From Cyathus striatus (taxonomy: Eukaryota > Basidiomycota > Agaricomycetes > Agaricales > Nidulariaceae): 64,000 nucleotides of DNA. Below the pieces are notes generated by a model. That model searched no databases, was not told where the DNA came from, and worked only from the letters and a program-made list of their open reading frames with translations. The DNA is taken from assembly GCA_025738555.1 (NCBI GenBank), contig JAOVFP010000008.1, positions 1,860,001-1,924,000 of the forward strand, given 5' to 3'. A program made the position numbers and the translations under genes. Of the stretch, positions 35,882-47,697 are shown one piece after another; position 1 is the first letter of the stretch, and every line of letters starts with the position of its first letter.

Positions 35882-38379
35882 GAGGTAGTACGAAACGCGA
35901 CACCTAACACATAGATATCACACATTACACATTGATCCCTCTTGAGTTCGTCCATGGCTCCCCTTATTCGTTCACAAAGCGACCTCAATTATCTTCACAT
36001 TGCACAAAGTTCTTCAAATTTCGGACGCAGGTACCACCAACGGGCAACATGGTGACGTCGCGGATACAATGCTCTTGCCTACAACGACCACAGCCTCGGA
36101 TTTTTCGCAGCCCACAGCTATGGCTGAGCGCTGAGTTTCAAGAGTCAAGCTTCCCTCCTCTGGTCAGAGATAATACAGTGTACCAAGACGCTCCGAATCA
36201 TGGCTATACTGTGTGGAATTATATTTATGAAAAAGTGTTCAACAACTTCCTCGTACAGTATCCAAACCCTGGATCACAAGGGTGATATGGTATATACATA
36301 TGTCTGCTTGAAATTAGTGTATCTGGAATTCCGAATGTGTTAATCCTACTCTCAGACCGATGAGCAATGTGGAGACGCAAGCATTTCAGGTTGTTTAGTA
36401 TTGTCGAGCTTCTCTTTTGCTTCTTCCTCGCTCCTTGACTCTGCGAAGCCTAGACCCCTCACATCGTACTCTCTAACCCACACCCCACAAAATGTTCCTT
36501 TTGTGACACTGTTTATCCCCCCCACTCAGACTTTGATTGTGTACTTATGCTAAGTTGCTACCAGCGAAGAACTCAGAGTATGACAACTAATGATCCGCCG
36601 GTCTCATCGTACGTCACCTTTCCCCTCTCACATGCACCATAATCCCAACTTACCCATCCCTGACAGAGACTATCCCAAAACGCACTCACACACCCATGTC
36701 GAAAGCAAGCACCGAACTAGACTACCTATGTCCGGAACACCTCATCGCGACTTTTGCTTTTCATCATCGCGGAGAGAAGTGGCAGGACGTGACTCGATAT
36801 TGCGCTCCCTAGCGTAACACTGGCATAGGCGGGAAAGTGTTAGGCAAATGACCTGCAATATTAACTTACTAGTAAGTGGACATCGTTTTCATTCGCCCTC
36901 CAGATCATCCAGCACTTATTCAGCATAAAAAATCCTAGTAGCCAACCTCCCACACTCGTCACACGCTTGCCGCGCGCCGCCCCCCCACACGGCGAACAAT
37001 TGTCGTTCCAGTACCATCTAAAGTCGGTCATTCCAGTAACCTTCCAGTCACGATTCCAATTCCAAACACGTGTATATATAACTTACCGGCTTGTTATAAC
37101 AAAGGAAACGTGGCGCAGGTGGCCTCAAAATGGTGAGCTTGCTTGGCCTGACATGCAGACAGCATGTCTGTCCAAACGGCGTGTGAAAGCATTTCTGGAG
37201 AGGGCCGAGCCTCGCCGTGGCTATCTGCCTTCGCTCTTAGTTATCCATATTATTGTACAGTAATGTATGGAACATAATATAATAGTTATTGCTATATAGA
37301 TGAAATAAATTTAGGTCATAGATGTAGATTTTTAAAATACAGATGATGTGTAAAATAGTTTTAGTAGCAGTATACAATTGGACCAATGTATTTTCTCTCG
37401 CAAACACAATTGAATATTACACTATCTTTTGGCGTTGATCACCCTTGTCATTGTAGGTATCTCACACCACTTACATTGCTATGTTGTTGTATGTACAACG
37501 CTGACACCACCTTTTCTCAAAAAAAAAAAAAAAAGTATGACAGGAGAACAACCGGACCTGGAATGCCCACTCCCTTACAATGTAAATGACAGTAACTACT
37601 ATGAGATAGAAAGAAAATCATTTCTTATTTCTATATATCATTAGAGGCGCATAGTGGAAATACTTCAATGAGACGAGGAAAGAAATAGATGGTTGACAAG
37701 GAGGAGGGATAAAGTGGCTAACATTCTAAATATTAATTTTTGAAGTTAAAGGGAGACGACATAACCCAGTGTACATTTCTTGCAGGAAGGTACAAGAGAT
37801 GCCAGTAAAAAAGTATGATGCAATTAGAAATGCACCGAACGATGATACCATGTGGAAAACCTTCCAATCACAAAGGAATCTGCCATGCGTTTGACAAAGC
37901 TAGTTCAATTCTTATCCATTACATAAGCAAGACAGCCTACCTACATCCTTTGTATTTGCGAGCCGGTACATGAGTAGTCCACGTGTTTGGAATTGGAATG
38001 GTGAATGGAAAGTTATTGGAATGACCGACTTTTGATGGTACTGGAACGTCATTTGTTCGCCGTGTCACGCGAGTGTTCTACCGGCTGCCTATATGGAGGA
38101 CTATGGAGCTACTTATGCGCATATGCGTCTCTAACCATAACTCCATTTCGACGTTATCCTTCGTCACATTAGTTTGACTTTAGACTAGTGCAGTGATAAC
38201 TTGTACTAATTAAACTAAAATATAATCTATTATTACTACGACACTTATACCACCTCCTGATAAGTAGATATAAAGTGTAAAATCGAATGTGTAATGTATG
38301 ATTTTCGATGTGTGATGTGTGATTCTCGATGTGTAATGTGTGATACCTATGTGTAAGGTGTCGTATTTCGTCCTACCCG
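35882..38379. mobile_element. 2498-bp TIR element with 9-bp TSD in CHK1 (Mutator-like)
   Basis: Ends GAGGTAGTACGAAA and the inverse of CGGGTAGGACGAAA, with inverted similarity for about 50 bp through cacattacacat. GTGGACGTT flanks it at 35873-35881 and 38380-38388; intact CHK1 copy 2 has this word once (about 22260). Right subterminal repeats of 'gtgtaatgtgtgat' units are present. A 117-codon open frame begins at 35932 (MIPLEFVHGSPYSF), unrecognised. I find no transposase motif, so it is probably non-autonomous. Confidence 0.88.
36988..38064. mobile_element. Nested 1077-bp inverted-repeat element
   Basis: Left text from cacggcgaacaattg to attccaattccaaacacgtg (36988-37072) reappears inverted at about 37995-38064 with roughly ten substitutions. 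The middle is AT-rich with a run of 15 A near 37520. The TSD is not resolved because the flank is a C-rich run. It sits inside the element at 35882-38379. Confidence 0.7.
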
Positions 38380-40009
38380 GTGGACGTTTGGGGCATGGGT
38401 GTCATTTTGTTTACGCTTATAGCTGGCAGTGCGTGTTCCTCCCTCCCTCTCTTTACTCTTTACGCGTGCTAATGTGGATCATACTTAGATACACCATGGG
38501 ATGAACCGACCATACACAATCCCGAATTCTGCCACTACGTAAGTGGGTCCATTTTCCATGATAACCCGTGGAATCGAATTAGCGAGACTGCGTTATGTGA
38601 GTCCTTTCTCTCTCTCTTGGGGGTGTACGATAGATGGCTTATGGTGGATTGGTATAGCGTTGATATGTGGAATGTTGACTTTAGATCCGAGCGAGAGAAT
38701 GACGCTGGCTGAGGTGTTTCAGCACCCTTGGTGTTTATCGTTCATCCCTCCCTTCCTCCCACCATTCACCCCTCCTTACTTACGTATGATACCAGACCAA
38801 GTCAACTGGCCAACCAACCACGGGCGCTAGCGGACAAACTTACAGCTTCGTTGCGCGCGAATGGTGATTTGGGGTTAGCTGCTCTCGATCTATCCCAGTG
38901 CGTCTTTCTTTCTTTCTCTTTATTAAGATGGGAAACTAATGGTGTGTTACAGAAGTAGTGAGAAAGACGACGACGGCGATACGATTATGCGTTCTGCGAC
39001 ACGGGGGTCGCAATTTACCCAGACCCTTATGTTATTCGTGCGTCTCCCCTCCTTCCCCCTCAGTCACAAACGCAATCAGGAATCCGATACACACCCCACC
39101 TCACACGATTCTACGCCTCCCTCGGACGTACCCTCCTCATCTCCCTCATTAAAGAAACACTAGAAATTATGGGAGTGTCGACGAAGGGTCCGGAGGAAGA
39201 CGGGCAGAAGATGAAGTTGCGGATTGGGGGGTGTGATGCTAGGAGGGTGCAGTTTAAGGGGTGGGTTTGGGTTGAGAGGTTTTCGTATAGGGAGGTTGAG
39301 GGTTCGTTTTGTGTTTTTGCTAGGTATGTTGTGAGTTTTTCTTCTTTGTTTGGTGGGGGAGGGGTAGGGCTCTGCTTACGTAGTTATGTTCCCCTCCCGT
39401 GGCCTTACCTGTGGAAGGAGGAAAGGAACTCTTACTGATATACTTGCGTGTTTAGGGAAATCCAATTTCGTGGCGCAGGATTTGGAAGTCGGTTATTCTA
39501 TCGCCGATTGTGGAGCCGCATGTGTTGCGTAAGACGCCTGCTCAACAGCGGGAGAAGGAGGAGAAAGAAGAATGAGTGTTATGATGCACCCTCGAGCTTG
39601 GAGGTGAGAGGGTTTACAATTGAGATTGGGTGGATTGGGACTTCATTATAATGTTACTATTGTGCTTCATGTTGTATATTTCACGGTTTATAGGTTTGGA
39701 TATGTTGTATATATAATGTTTTTGTAGATATTAGAATTGGGATTTGGGTTGGAGGTTTAGTGTGGTCTCGTTAGCTACATAGCATCGAACATCCAACGCA
39801 ATTCCAAATACTCCAACGTGATAGTACCATTACTCGACTAAGAAACCACGGATACATCGTAACATAATTTTTTCTCCCGACCCATCCATCTGCGCTACTC
39901 TACGTGCCTCTAACAAAATGCGCCGCAGGCCCCATACCGCGCATCGCACCAACATTAGCTACATCCAGCACTATCAGCTGTCCTCTACAGTAGAATCGAG
40001 GAAGAACGT

Positions 40010-41217
40010 ACCGGCTCTGCGCTCCCGCCTCTTCCCCTTATATTTGGATGTACCTTTGAGGGCGGGCACGTGCCCTAGGAATTTCTCATTCTTTTTGGGT
40101 TGAGCGGTTGGTTTGGGGCGGGATTCGGTGGTTGTTGGGAGGGTGCGGAGGATTCGGGATCTGTGGGGTGGGGTGTTAGTTTGTGAACGGGGGAAAGAGG
40201 CGAAGGGGGGAGGGGAAGAAGAAGGGGGTGGTGGGATGGGGGGGGGGGGAAGGGGGAGGCGAGGAGGAGATAGAAGGGAGGGCATGGAAAGGGAGGGGGA
40301 GATGAGGAGATGGGAGGGTGGAGCCGAAGGGAGGGGGAAGGGAAGAAAGGGGGCCAGGGGGACAAAGCCAAGGAGGACATGAAAGCCAAGGAAAGAGACA
40401 CATATCCAAGAACAACATCCTTAGCACTCGCACCAGTCTTCCTCTTCTGCCTCCTCTTCCCCTTCGCCTCACCCTCCCTATCCCCAGGACCAACAACTGC
40501 ATTGGCCTTCGGAGCGGACGCAGCAGTGAAAAGGTCATAAGGCAAATGAATTGGGTTTATCTTGCGCTTCGTCGCTGCAGGCGGCGGGGGAGGGGGGGCT
40601 TCCGCATTATCATCAGAATCCATAACCTCATTGCCTGAGCCGAACCCAGTGAACTCTTCCTCTTCGTCGTCCAAGTCGTTGTCTGCGGATATGATAGAGT
40701 CAACATCAGAGTACTCCATCCCACTATCATCTTCGTCAATTGAGCCAAAATCATCCTTGTCAGAGTCTAGATCGAAATCGTCCTCGTCCAAATCAGCGAA
40801 AGCAAACCCTTCCCCGTCGACAGATTCAGACTCGGAGCTCTCCTGCTCATTGGCCTCTTTCATCGCGCACTCCATACGCGCCATGAGTTTATCTTCGGAT
40901 TCAGCTTTCTTCTCTTTATCCTTCGCCTCCGTCCCCATTTCCACCACCACCACCTCCTTCTTCCCCTCACCCTTACCCTCCCCGCCCCTACTCCTCTCCT
41001 TCTGCTCCTTCAACTTCCGATCCCTCTCCCTCTCCCTATTCACCTCCCCGGTCTTTTCCTTGAGCGCCTTCTACGCCTTTTTCACCGCTTCCTCGTGCAG
41101 CTGTGCGCTCTTTTTGGACGTGGAGAGCAATACGGCCTCTGGTGCCTCGTCCGAGTACACGTCTGAGTGGCTCACTGAGTCGTGTTTTGGGAGTTTGGAT
41201 TTGGGTGATTTCGCCAT
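40010..41217 (-). pseudogene. UTP16/BUD21-like, copy 4, early nonsense codon
   Basis: ATG at 41217 gives MAKSPKSKLPKHDS and EAPEAVLLSTSKKSAQL, then a TAG at about 41071 where the other copies have CAG (Gln). Beyond it the frame is open for over 300 codons: RERERDRKLKEQKE, acidic tract, NPIHLPYDLFTAASAPKANA, KGKRRQKRKTGASAKDVVL. The pyrimidine-rich intron follows, then a last exon with FLGHVPALKGTSKYKGKR. A single base change therefore disables an otherwise full copy. Confidence 0.6.
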
Positions 41218-41770
41218 TATGTTGGGAAAGCGGAGAGGAGGGTGGGGAGACGGTTAGGAAATGCGAGTCGGAATGGGAGGGAGAGAGATCTTTAGCGTAG
41301 GAAGAGATCGGGTGGATTTGATATGATGTGTAAGTTATACATATGAACAACTTCGCTGAGTATGAACCAGACTAGAGGAGCTGGAGTCCCGAGAAGAGGA
41401 CGGATGATCCTGGGAGCCAAATGAACTTCCAGTTATAGTCGTGATAAGGCGTGCACTTGTTGTTGGACTCTGGTCTCCTTCCTGCTGTGAAGTGGAACAA
41501 CGGTAAAGGTGTGATAACGATGGTGTTCATTCCCGAGCCTCGACTTAGAGCTCTGAGAGTGCCGTTGCTTTCTCGGGTTGGCCTGCCTGCCGCTTGGGGA
41601 AAAGACAGGCGTGCGCATGGATGGTTGAGGGGCATCTGCGGTCGTTTCTGGAGATGGCATTAGTATAAGTAGTCTAAAATAAGGAAGAAAAGGGCAAGGA
41701 AAGGGTGAAGAGCGGAGGAATAAGGGGAAAGTCGAAGAGGTTATACATACCTTGCTAACCCAGCCACTCA

Positions 41771-42245
41771 TCATCCCAGCACATCTACTGCTGGCATCCC
41801 CCTACCGACTTCACCGGTGATGCATGCAATTCCACATACCGAACTCCTCATTCCATCGAGATACAACCTACGCCCTGTTGTGTCGCACGCCGGACGGGTG
41901 TATGGCACTGGGCTTCTCCTCTTCTGATTCCATCTCAGTAGATGTGCGAGTGGTTCCTGTGGGTAGAAATGATTAGCGTGAGTTGGTAAAGAATAAGGGA
42001 GGATATAAAGGGGGAGGGAGAGGGTGAAGAGGGTGAAGAGAGGAAAGGACGAAAGTGAACGGAGGGAGGGAGGGAGGGAGGGAGAGAGAGGGAATGGAAC
42101 GGAGGGAGAGATCTGCGGTGCACACTCACAGAGGACGTAAGTAGGAGCTTCTTCCCTGAAAACATCGAAATGAAGACCATGGACATGCATAGAGTAACCA
42201 ATGATCTTGAGGTAGTTGAGGGTTTTGAGTACACCCAACCCATTT
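41771..42245 (-). other. Segment X copy 2
   Basis: The inverse of 10970-11360, read GVLKTLNYLKIIGYSM then HVHGLHFDVFREEAP, with the same gtgagt/cacag intron (roughly 42130 to 41960), followed by GTTRTSTEMESEEEKPS. The G-rich run ggagggagggagggagggag lies in the intron. The exon is better preserved than at 19.6 kb. Function unknown. Confidence 0.4.
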
Positions 42246-42923
42246 GGCTCTACAGAAACCGCAGTTGCGCGTCCATGTACAGGTAGATCATTCGACTACT
42301 GGCAGGCGTGTGCTATAGTGAGTTGGCGAGGGAGTACTTGCAGTTATGAGTAGGGCTGATAAGGGCAGTGGGAAGCCTGAGTTACCAGCGCAAGAGGTGC
42401 CACGGTGAGGGTACGTGATAGTGCGAAGGGGCTTGAGGGGGAACCCAAACGTCACGTGCATGGGGAACGCCGAAATTCCACATCCGTCGAATTCAGTGGG
42501 AATTCATTTATGTGAGCAGAATTGCTGCAGAGTCTCACTAGGCCATCAGAACAATAGCTTCAGGATACAGAAAGTAGGCTAAAAGACCTGCACTACTTGT
42601 GCACTGCAGTAAGCCGTCTTGGAAACGACATGCTATTGCTAATCTGCATATGAACTGAATTACAATATTTGCTCGATCTCGGTTGATTAGTAGTATGTAG
42701 AAATAAAGCCAGTGCAAGTACATGAGTTGAGGATTGCATATTACTACATGCGTATAATGGGGTGCATTTATCTTTAGCATGGCCAGCTGACGACTAATGA
42801 AGAAGTTGAACAGCATCATGAGTCATTCATCTCTCTAATTTTAGATCGACATGAAAGCAAACACAATTCATCCACCCAATTCTGGATTGACATGCACGCA
42901 AAGCATGTTTGATGAGACCACAA

Positions 42924-42940
42924 TCGATATATATATGGGT
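42924..42940 (+). promoter_or_regulatory. TATA-like box upstream of right NLR
   Basis: cgatatatatatggg stands about 75-85 bp before the ATG at 43012, matching the position in the left arm. Confidence 0.4.
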
Positions 42941-43011
42941 CGTTAGATGGTGGGATCCTCCCCTCCATTCATATACGTTACAAGGAACACAACGCGCACA
43001 AAAAAACAGCA

Positions 43012-46000
43012 ATGTCTCGACCATTCCAGAAAATCACAAACCAAAAAGCCAGAACCTCTCACGCGCTCGATACCAATGGGAATAAAACTCCACTTTCCCA
43101 TGTACAAGGCAAAGATTATTCCCTTCAAAAAGATAATGAAGTGTCTAGCACTATGTTGTCTGGTGCGCCACAAATGGCATCCATAACAATTGTAAGTTGA
43201 ACTGAAGTTATTTTATTACTAGACTTCTGTCTTACAAATAGCAGGAAAAGAATACAGTTAATACAGGGCCTCAAGTATTCACAGGAAACACTGGAAATGT
43301 CCACATTAATGACACAATAATTAACAATGCTGCTTCAATTACAAATATTTATCACAACATGTTCAAGGAAGATGATTTTTTAGCAAAAAAATTGGATCCA
43401 GTCTTTGGTGCTGCTTATAATTCAAAGGAAAGGGAAAAAGCTACTGGGTGTACCACTGGTACTCGTGTGGATCTGTTGCAGGAAATTGACAACTGGATTG
43501 CTTCAAGTGATAAAGCATCTATCTACTGGCTTTCTGGGCTTGCAGGAACTGGAAAATCCACTGTGGCACATAGTGTGGCTCAGAAATATCACAAAAATGG
43601 AGCCTCTTTCTTCTTCTCTAGGGATCACTTAAGTAGGAGTGAATCTACAAATCTAATTAAAACTCTGGGTTATCAACTGGGAAAACAACTTCCACTATTG
43701 AAGCAAAAGATATTGGAAGAAATTGGAACTGACTTTTCAATTCTCCACTCAACTCTTGCAATACAGTTGCAGAAGCTTATTTTGAATCCAATTGTGAATA
43801 TAGAAAATGATTTAAAAAATGTTACAATGGTTATTGTTCTTGATGCTCTGGATGAATGTCAGCAAGACATGCAAGCACACATTATCAAAGTGTTAGCTGA
43901 TAATCTCAAGAAGTGCACCTTTCCAATCAAATTCTTTGTTACTAGTCGACCTGAGACATCTCTTGAATACATATTCCAAACTAAAACAGTGGAATCCTTG
44001 ACAAATCCATTTGTTTTACATAACATTGAAATAGAAAAGGTCAACAATGATATCAGGTTGTACATGGAATATGAGATTGATCAAATGCCAATTTCTAAAC
44101 CATGGCCAAAGCCAAATGAAATGAGTGATTTGATTGAAATCTGTTCTGGCTTATTCATTGCAGCAACTACAGCAATGAAATTTATTAGTGCTGGTTCTGG
44201 AGTTGGAGCACAGGTCAAATTAAGATTGATTCTTGAGAATCGATATGTTAAATCAAATAACACAAATGCATATGGATCACTTGATAATATGTATATGAAA
44301 ATGCTTTTACTAGCTTCAAAATCATTATACTGGAAAGAAGATGTATTTCAATCTATTGTGTCAATTATTATTTTAGGATTTAACAACTTGACAATTGAAG
44401 GAATATTGCAAATTCTAAGATTGAATCATGATGAAAATGATATCTATGAAATCCTCTACCATCTAAAGGCAGTCCTCCTTGTGCCACCATCTAATTCAAA
44501 TTATCCAATCCGTGCTTTTCATTTATCATTTCATGATTTCCTTACCAATTTTGAAAGATGTTCAGATACAAGATTTTACATTGACACAAAAAAGCATCAC
44601 ACACTTATTGCAACATACTGTTTGCACAGTCTTATAAGCATACTCAAAGTAGATATTTGCAATGTTGAGGACATGACCACAGCAAATAAAGATATATCTA
44701 TTCCTGATACAATGACAGATGGGGTTGGTTATGCTGCTACATACTGGATCTTCCATCTGCAAGAAGGATTACTAGATGAAAATCTGAAACAGCTGGTAAC
44801 TACTTTTATATTAAAGTACTTATTGCAGTGGCTTGAAGTCATATCACTATATGGTCAACTACAAAGAGCACTAGAAGGTGTAAGACTCCTAAAAAATCTA
44901 CCAGTGAGGATAAATTTTATTACTACATATTTTTGCTAATCATTTAATTTAGTTTAATTTCATACCTCAATGTGTGGAGTTGTTGAATGATGCTGAGAGA
45001 TTTATTTTGCACAACTATGAGATAATTAAGGACTATGCATTGCAAATTTACCAGTCTGCACTTTTGTTTACTCCACAAGAAACTTTGCTGTATAAGATAT
45101 ATCAAGCTCAATTAAAGACTGTAACAGTTGTTCAAGGATACAACAAGTACTGGGATCTATGTGTACAGGTTCTTGAAGGCCATTCAGACTGGGTCAGCTC
45201 AGTTGCCATCTCACTCAATGGGGCAACTATTGTTTCTGGCTCAGGTGACAGGACAGTGAGAGTGTGGAATTCATATAGTGGAAAACTTCTCAATGAGCTA
45301 AAAGGCCATTCAGACTGGGTCAGGTCAGTTGCCATCTCACAGGATGGGTCAACTATTGTTTCTGGCTCCCGTGACAGGACAGTCAGAGTGTGGAATTCAC
45401 ATAGTGGAAAACTTCTAAATGAGCTAAAAGGCCATTCAGGCTCAGTTAGCTCAGTGGCCATCTCACAGGATGGGTCAACTATTGTTTCTGGCTCAGGTGA
45501 CAGGACAGTTAGAGTGTGGAATTCACATAGTGGAAAAATTCTCAATCAGCTAAAAGGCCATTCAGGCTTGGTCAGCTCAGTTGCCATTTCACATGATAGG
45601 ACAACCATTGTTTCTGGCTCAAATGACAAGACAGTCAGAGTGTGGAATTCACATAGTGGAAAACTTCTCAATGATCTAAAAGGCCATTCAGACTCAGTTA
45701 GCTCAGTTGCCATCTCACAGGATGGGTCAACTATTGTTTCTGGCTCAGGTGACAGGACAGTTAGAGTGTGGAATTCACATAGTGGAAAACTTCTCAATCA
45801 GCTAAAAGGCCATTCAGACTTGGTCAGCTCAGTTGCCATTTCACAGGATGGGACAACTATTGTTTCTGGATCAAGTGACTGGACAGTCAGAGTGTGGAAT
45901 TCACATGGTGGAAAACTTTTCAATGAGCTAAAAGGCCATTCAAACTTGGTCATGTCAGTTGCTATCTCACAAGATGGAACAACTATTGTTTCTGGCTCAT

Positions 46001-46809
46001 TTGACAAAGCAGTGAGAGTGTGGAGTTCACATAGTGGAAAACTTCTTAATCCATTAAAAGGCTATTCAGGCTCAATCAGCTCAGTTGCCATTTCACAGAA
46101 TGGAGCAATTATTGTTTCTGGCTCAAGTGACAGGACAGTTAGAGTGTGGAATTCACATAGTGGAAAACTTCTACATGAGCTAAAAGGCCATTCTGACTCA
46201 GTTAGCTCAGTTTCCATCTCACAGGATGGGTCAACTATTGTTTCTGGCTCACATGACAGGACAGTCAGAGTGTGGAATTCACGTAGTGGAAAACTTTTAA
46301 AACAGCTAATAGGTCATTTAGACAAGGTCAGCTCAGTTGCCATCTTACAGGATGGGGCAACTATTGTTTCTGGCTCAAATGACCAGACAGTCAGAGTGTG
46401 GAGCATTCAGAGTAGCAGGTGTATGTATGTTTGGTGTCTAAATGATGATATAGAACTGGTCTGGATTAATATTGATAAAAACTGCATTGTTGTCAATAAC
46501 AATAAAGTTTTTTGCATCTCAACATTCACTGAGCTTGATCCCTTATATGATTTATCTGATACTGCTTTGAATCTAATTGATGATAATTGGGTGGTAAAAT
46601 CAGACACAAGATTGTTTTGGCTTCCTCCTTCTTTTAGGCCTACATATCTATGTGCAGTAGCATTGGATGATATCACAGTTGCCATTGGGACAAAGTCAGG
46701 AAGAGTAGTAATAATTTCTCTAAGTCCTGATAAACAGGAATTTATTACAGTCACCAGGAAGAATATATTTAAAAAAATTGTAGAGAAATTTTTAAAGTTG
46801 AAGAAATAG
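43012..46809 (+). CDS. NACHT-WD40 NLR, right copy, intact
   Basis: Exons 43012-43191, 43245-44903 and 44953-46809, all in frame, give 1231 residues; introns are 53 and 49 bp with gt/ag ends. Exon 1 codes a polar 60-residue head (MSRPFQKITNQK). Residues about 75-95 read GNTGNVHINDTIINN, then FGAAYNSKEREKATGC and the NACHT: GLAGTGKST, VIVLDALDECQ, FFVTSRPE. A helical segment leads to FNFIPQCVELLNDAE and ten 42-residue WD40 units, enough for one or more propellers, then a conserved tail (FWLPPSFRPTYLCAVALDD). The left copy has the same structure with 13 units and a stop. Fungal NACHT-WD40 proteins are intracellular sensors whose WD face chooses the ligand; that role is inferred. The unbroken frame suggests the gene is active. 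Confidence 0.92.
45178..46437 (+). repeat. WD40 repeat array, 10 units of 126 bp
   Basis: Units are nearly identical at DNA level over SVAISQDG, TIVSGS and TVRVWNSHSGKLLN. Variation is focused on the two residues after GH-S (DW, GS, GL, DS, DL, NL, DK) and the one before D-x-T. The last unit diverges, as is usual for the end of an array. Confidence 0.95.
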
Positions 46810-47077
46810 ATATACAATAAATTTAGATAGATTTTCATTTCATATACATATAGTACAGTAAATATAGGTAGTGTAGCTGCTAGCAACATCTATGGTAGTA
46901 CACTGTAAATGAATATAGTATTTATAGCATGCATATATCAAGTTGTGAGAGGCATGCTGATAAATGTTATCAATGAGATTACTTCAATTGCAGTAAAAGT
47001 ACTTGGAGATTTATAAATGTATGACAAAGGTCATCATCTGCCTTATGATTTGTATCATGATATCCATCAATAATAAA

Positions 47078-47290
47078 TCAACTATTTAATAGCCAAAGAT
47101 GATAAAAAATATTTTTCAGAACTGAATGTAGAACCAGACTGGCTTTGTAAATACATATATATGCAGGGAATGAGTCAGGTGTTGGGTAAATCATATCTAA
47201 TAACTCCATAATATTAGCTGTTAACTCAGATTTTACAAACATTTTCCAAGCAATAACAACACCACATGGAACACACACAGTTTCAATACA
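47078..47290 (-). pseudogene. KDZ-like transposase scrap
   Basis: A minus-strand frame reads SELTANIMELLDMIYPTP and SFPAYICIYKASLVLHS. This resembles the block SELTAxxIMxLLDRxYPTPExxPxYICIDKACxVL of KDZ-type transposases found in basidiomycetes (recognised from memory, not searched). The downstream catalytic part is not present. It lies just outside the right duplication arm. Confidence 0.5.
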
Positions 47291-47399
47291 ATAATAGCAA
47301 TTTTGGGAAAAATAAGACTTGCAGGTATCAGAATTATCATTATTCTGTTCTTCATTGTGTGGCTGCTGTGGTCAATTAACATTAGGTAGCTATGCCAGG

Positions 47400-47690
47400 C
47401 TTTCATTTTTGCATTGGAGTGCTTAGAGAAATTATCACCACTCTTTCTGACTTTGTTTCAATAGCAATTGCAATATCATTCAATGCTACTGTATATAGAT
47501 ATGTAGGTCTAAAAGGAGAAGGAAGCCAAAATGATCTCATCCCTGTTTTTACCACCCAGTTATCTACAACCAGATTCAAATTAGTGTCAGACAAATTATG
47601 GAAGGGATCAAACTCAGTGAATGTTGAGATGGAAAAAACCTTATTGTTATTGACAACAATACAGCTTTGGTCAATACAAGTCTAAACAGT
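47400..47690 (-). pseudogene. 3' remnant of a third NACHT-WD40 gene
   Basis: Minus-strand reading VVNNNKVFSISTFTEFDPF, DTNLNLVVDNWVVKTGMR, FWLPSPFRPTYLYTVALND matches the C-terminal tail of both complete NACHT-WD40 genes. No WD40 unit or NACHT remains. It is cut at about 47690, where the segment shared with 17.8-18.7 kb begins. Confidence 0.85.
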
Positions 47691-47697
47691 TCTACAG

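Larger units (their letters stand above)
34984..39575 (+). pseudogene. chk1: CHK1 checkpoint kinase, copy 3, split by a transposon
   Basis: ATG 34984 (MSKRYPKV), a glycine-loop exon near 35078-35118, then exon 3 with a 2-base deletion near 35225-35245 relative to copy 2, and a loop frameshift near 35420-35470. Exons with [21 protein letters not shown] and YVAPE follow. In the exon for EPVDVWGMGV the reading stops at 35881, where a 2498-bp element sits, and resumes at 38389. The C-terminal exons run to tga at 39573. It converges on UTP16 copy 4 as in the left arm. Confidence 0.85.

Noticed and set aside
5570..47020. Inverted arms as a plain assembly artefact
   Set aside because: The arms differ by many substitutions, indels, WD40 unit number and separate insertions, so they are not the same reads placed twice. 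Haplotype misjoining cannot be fully excluded.
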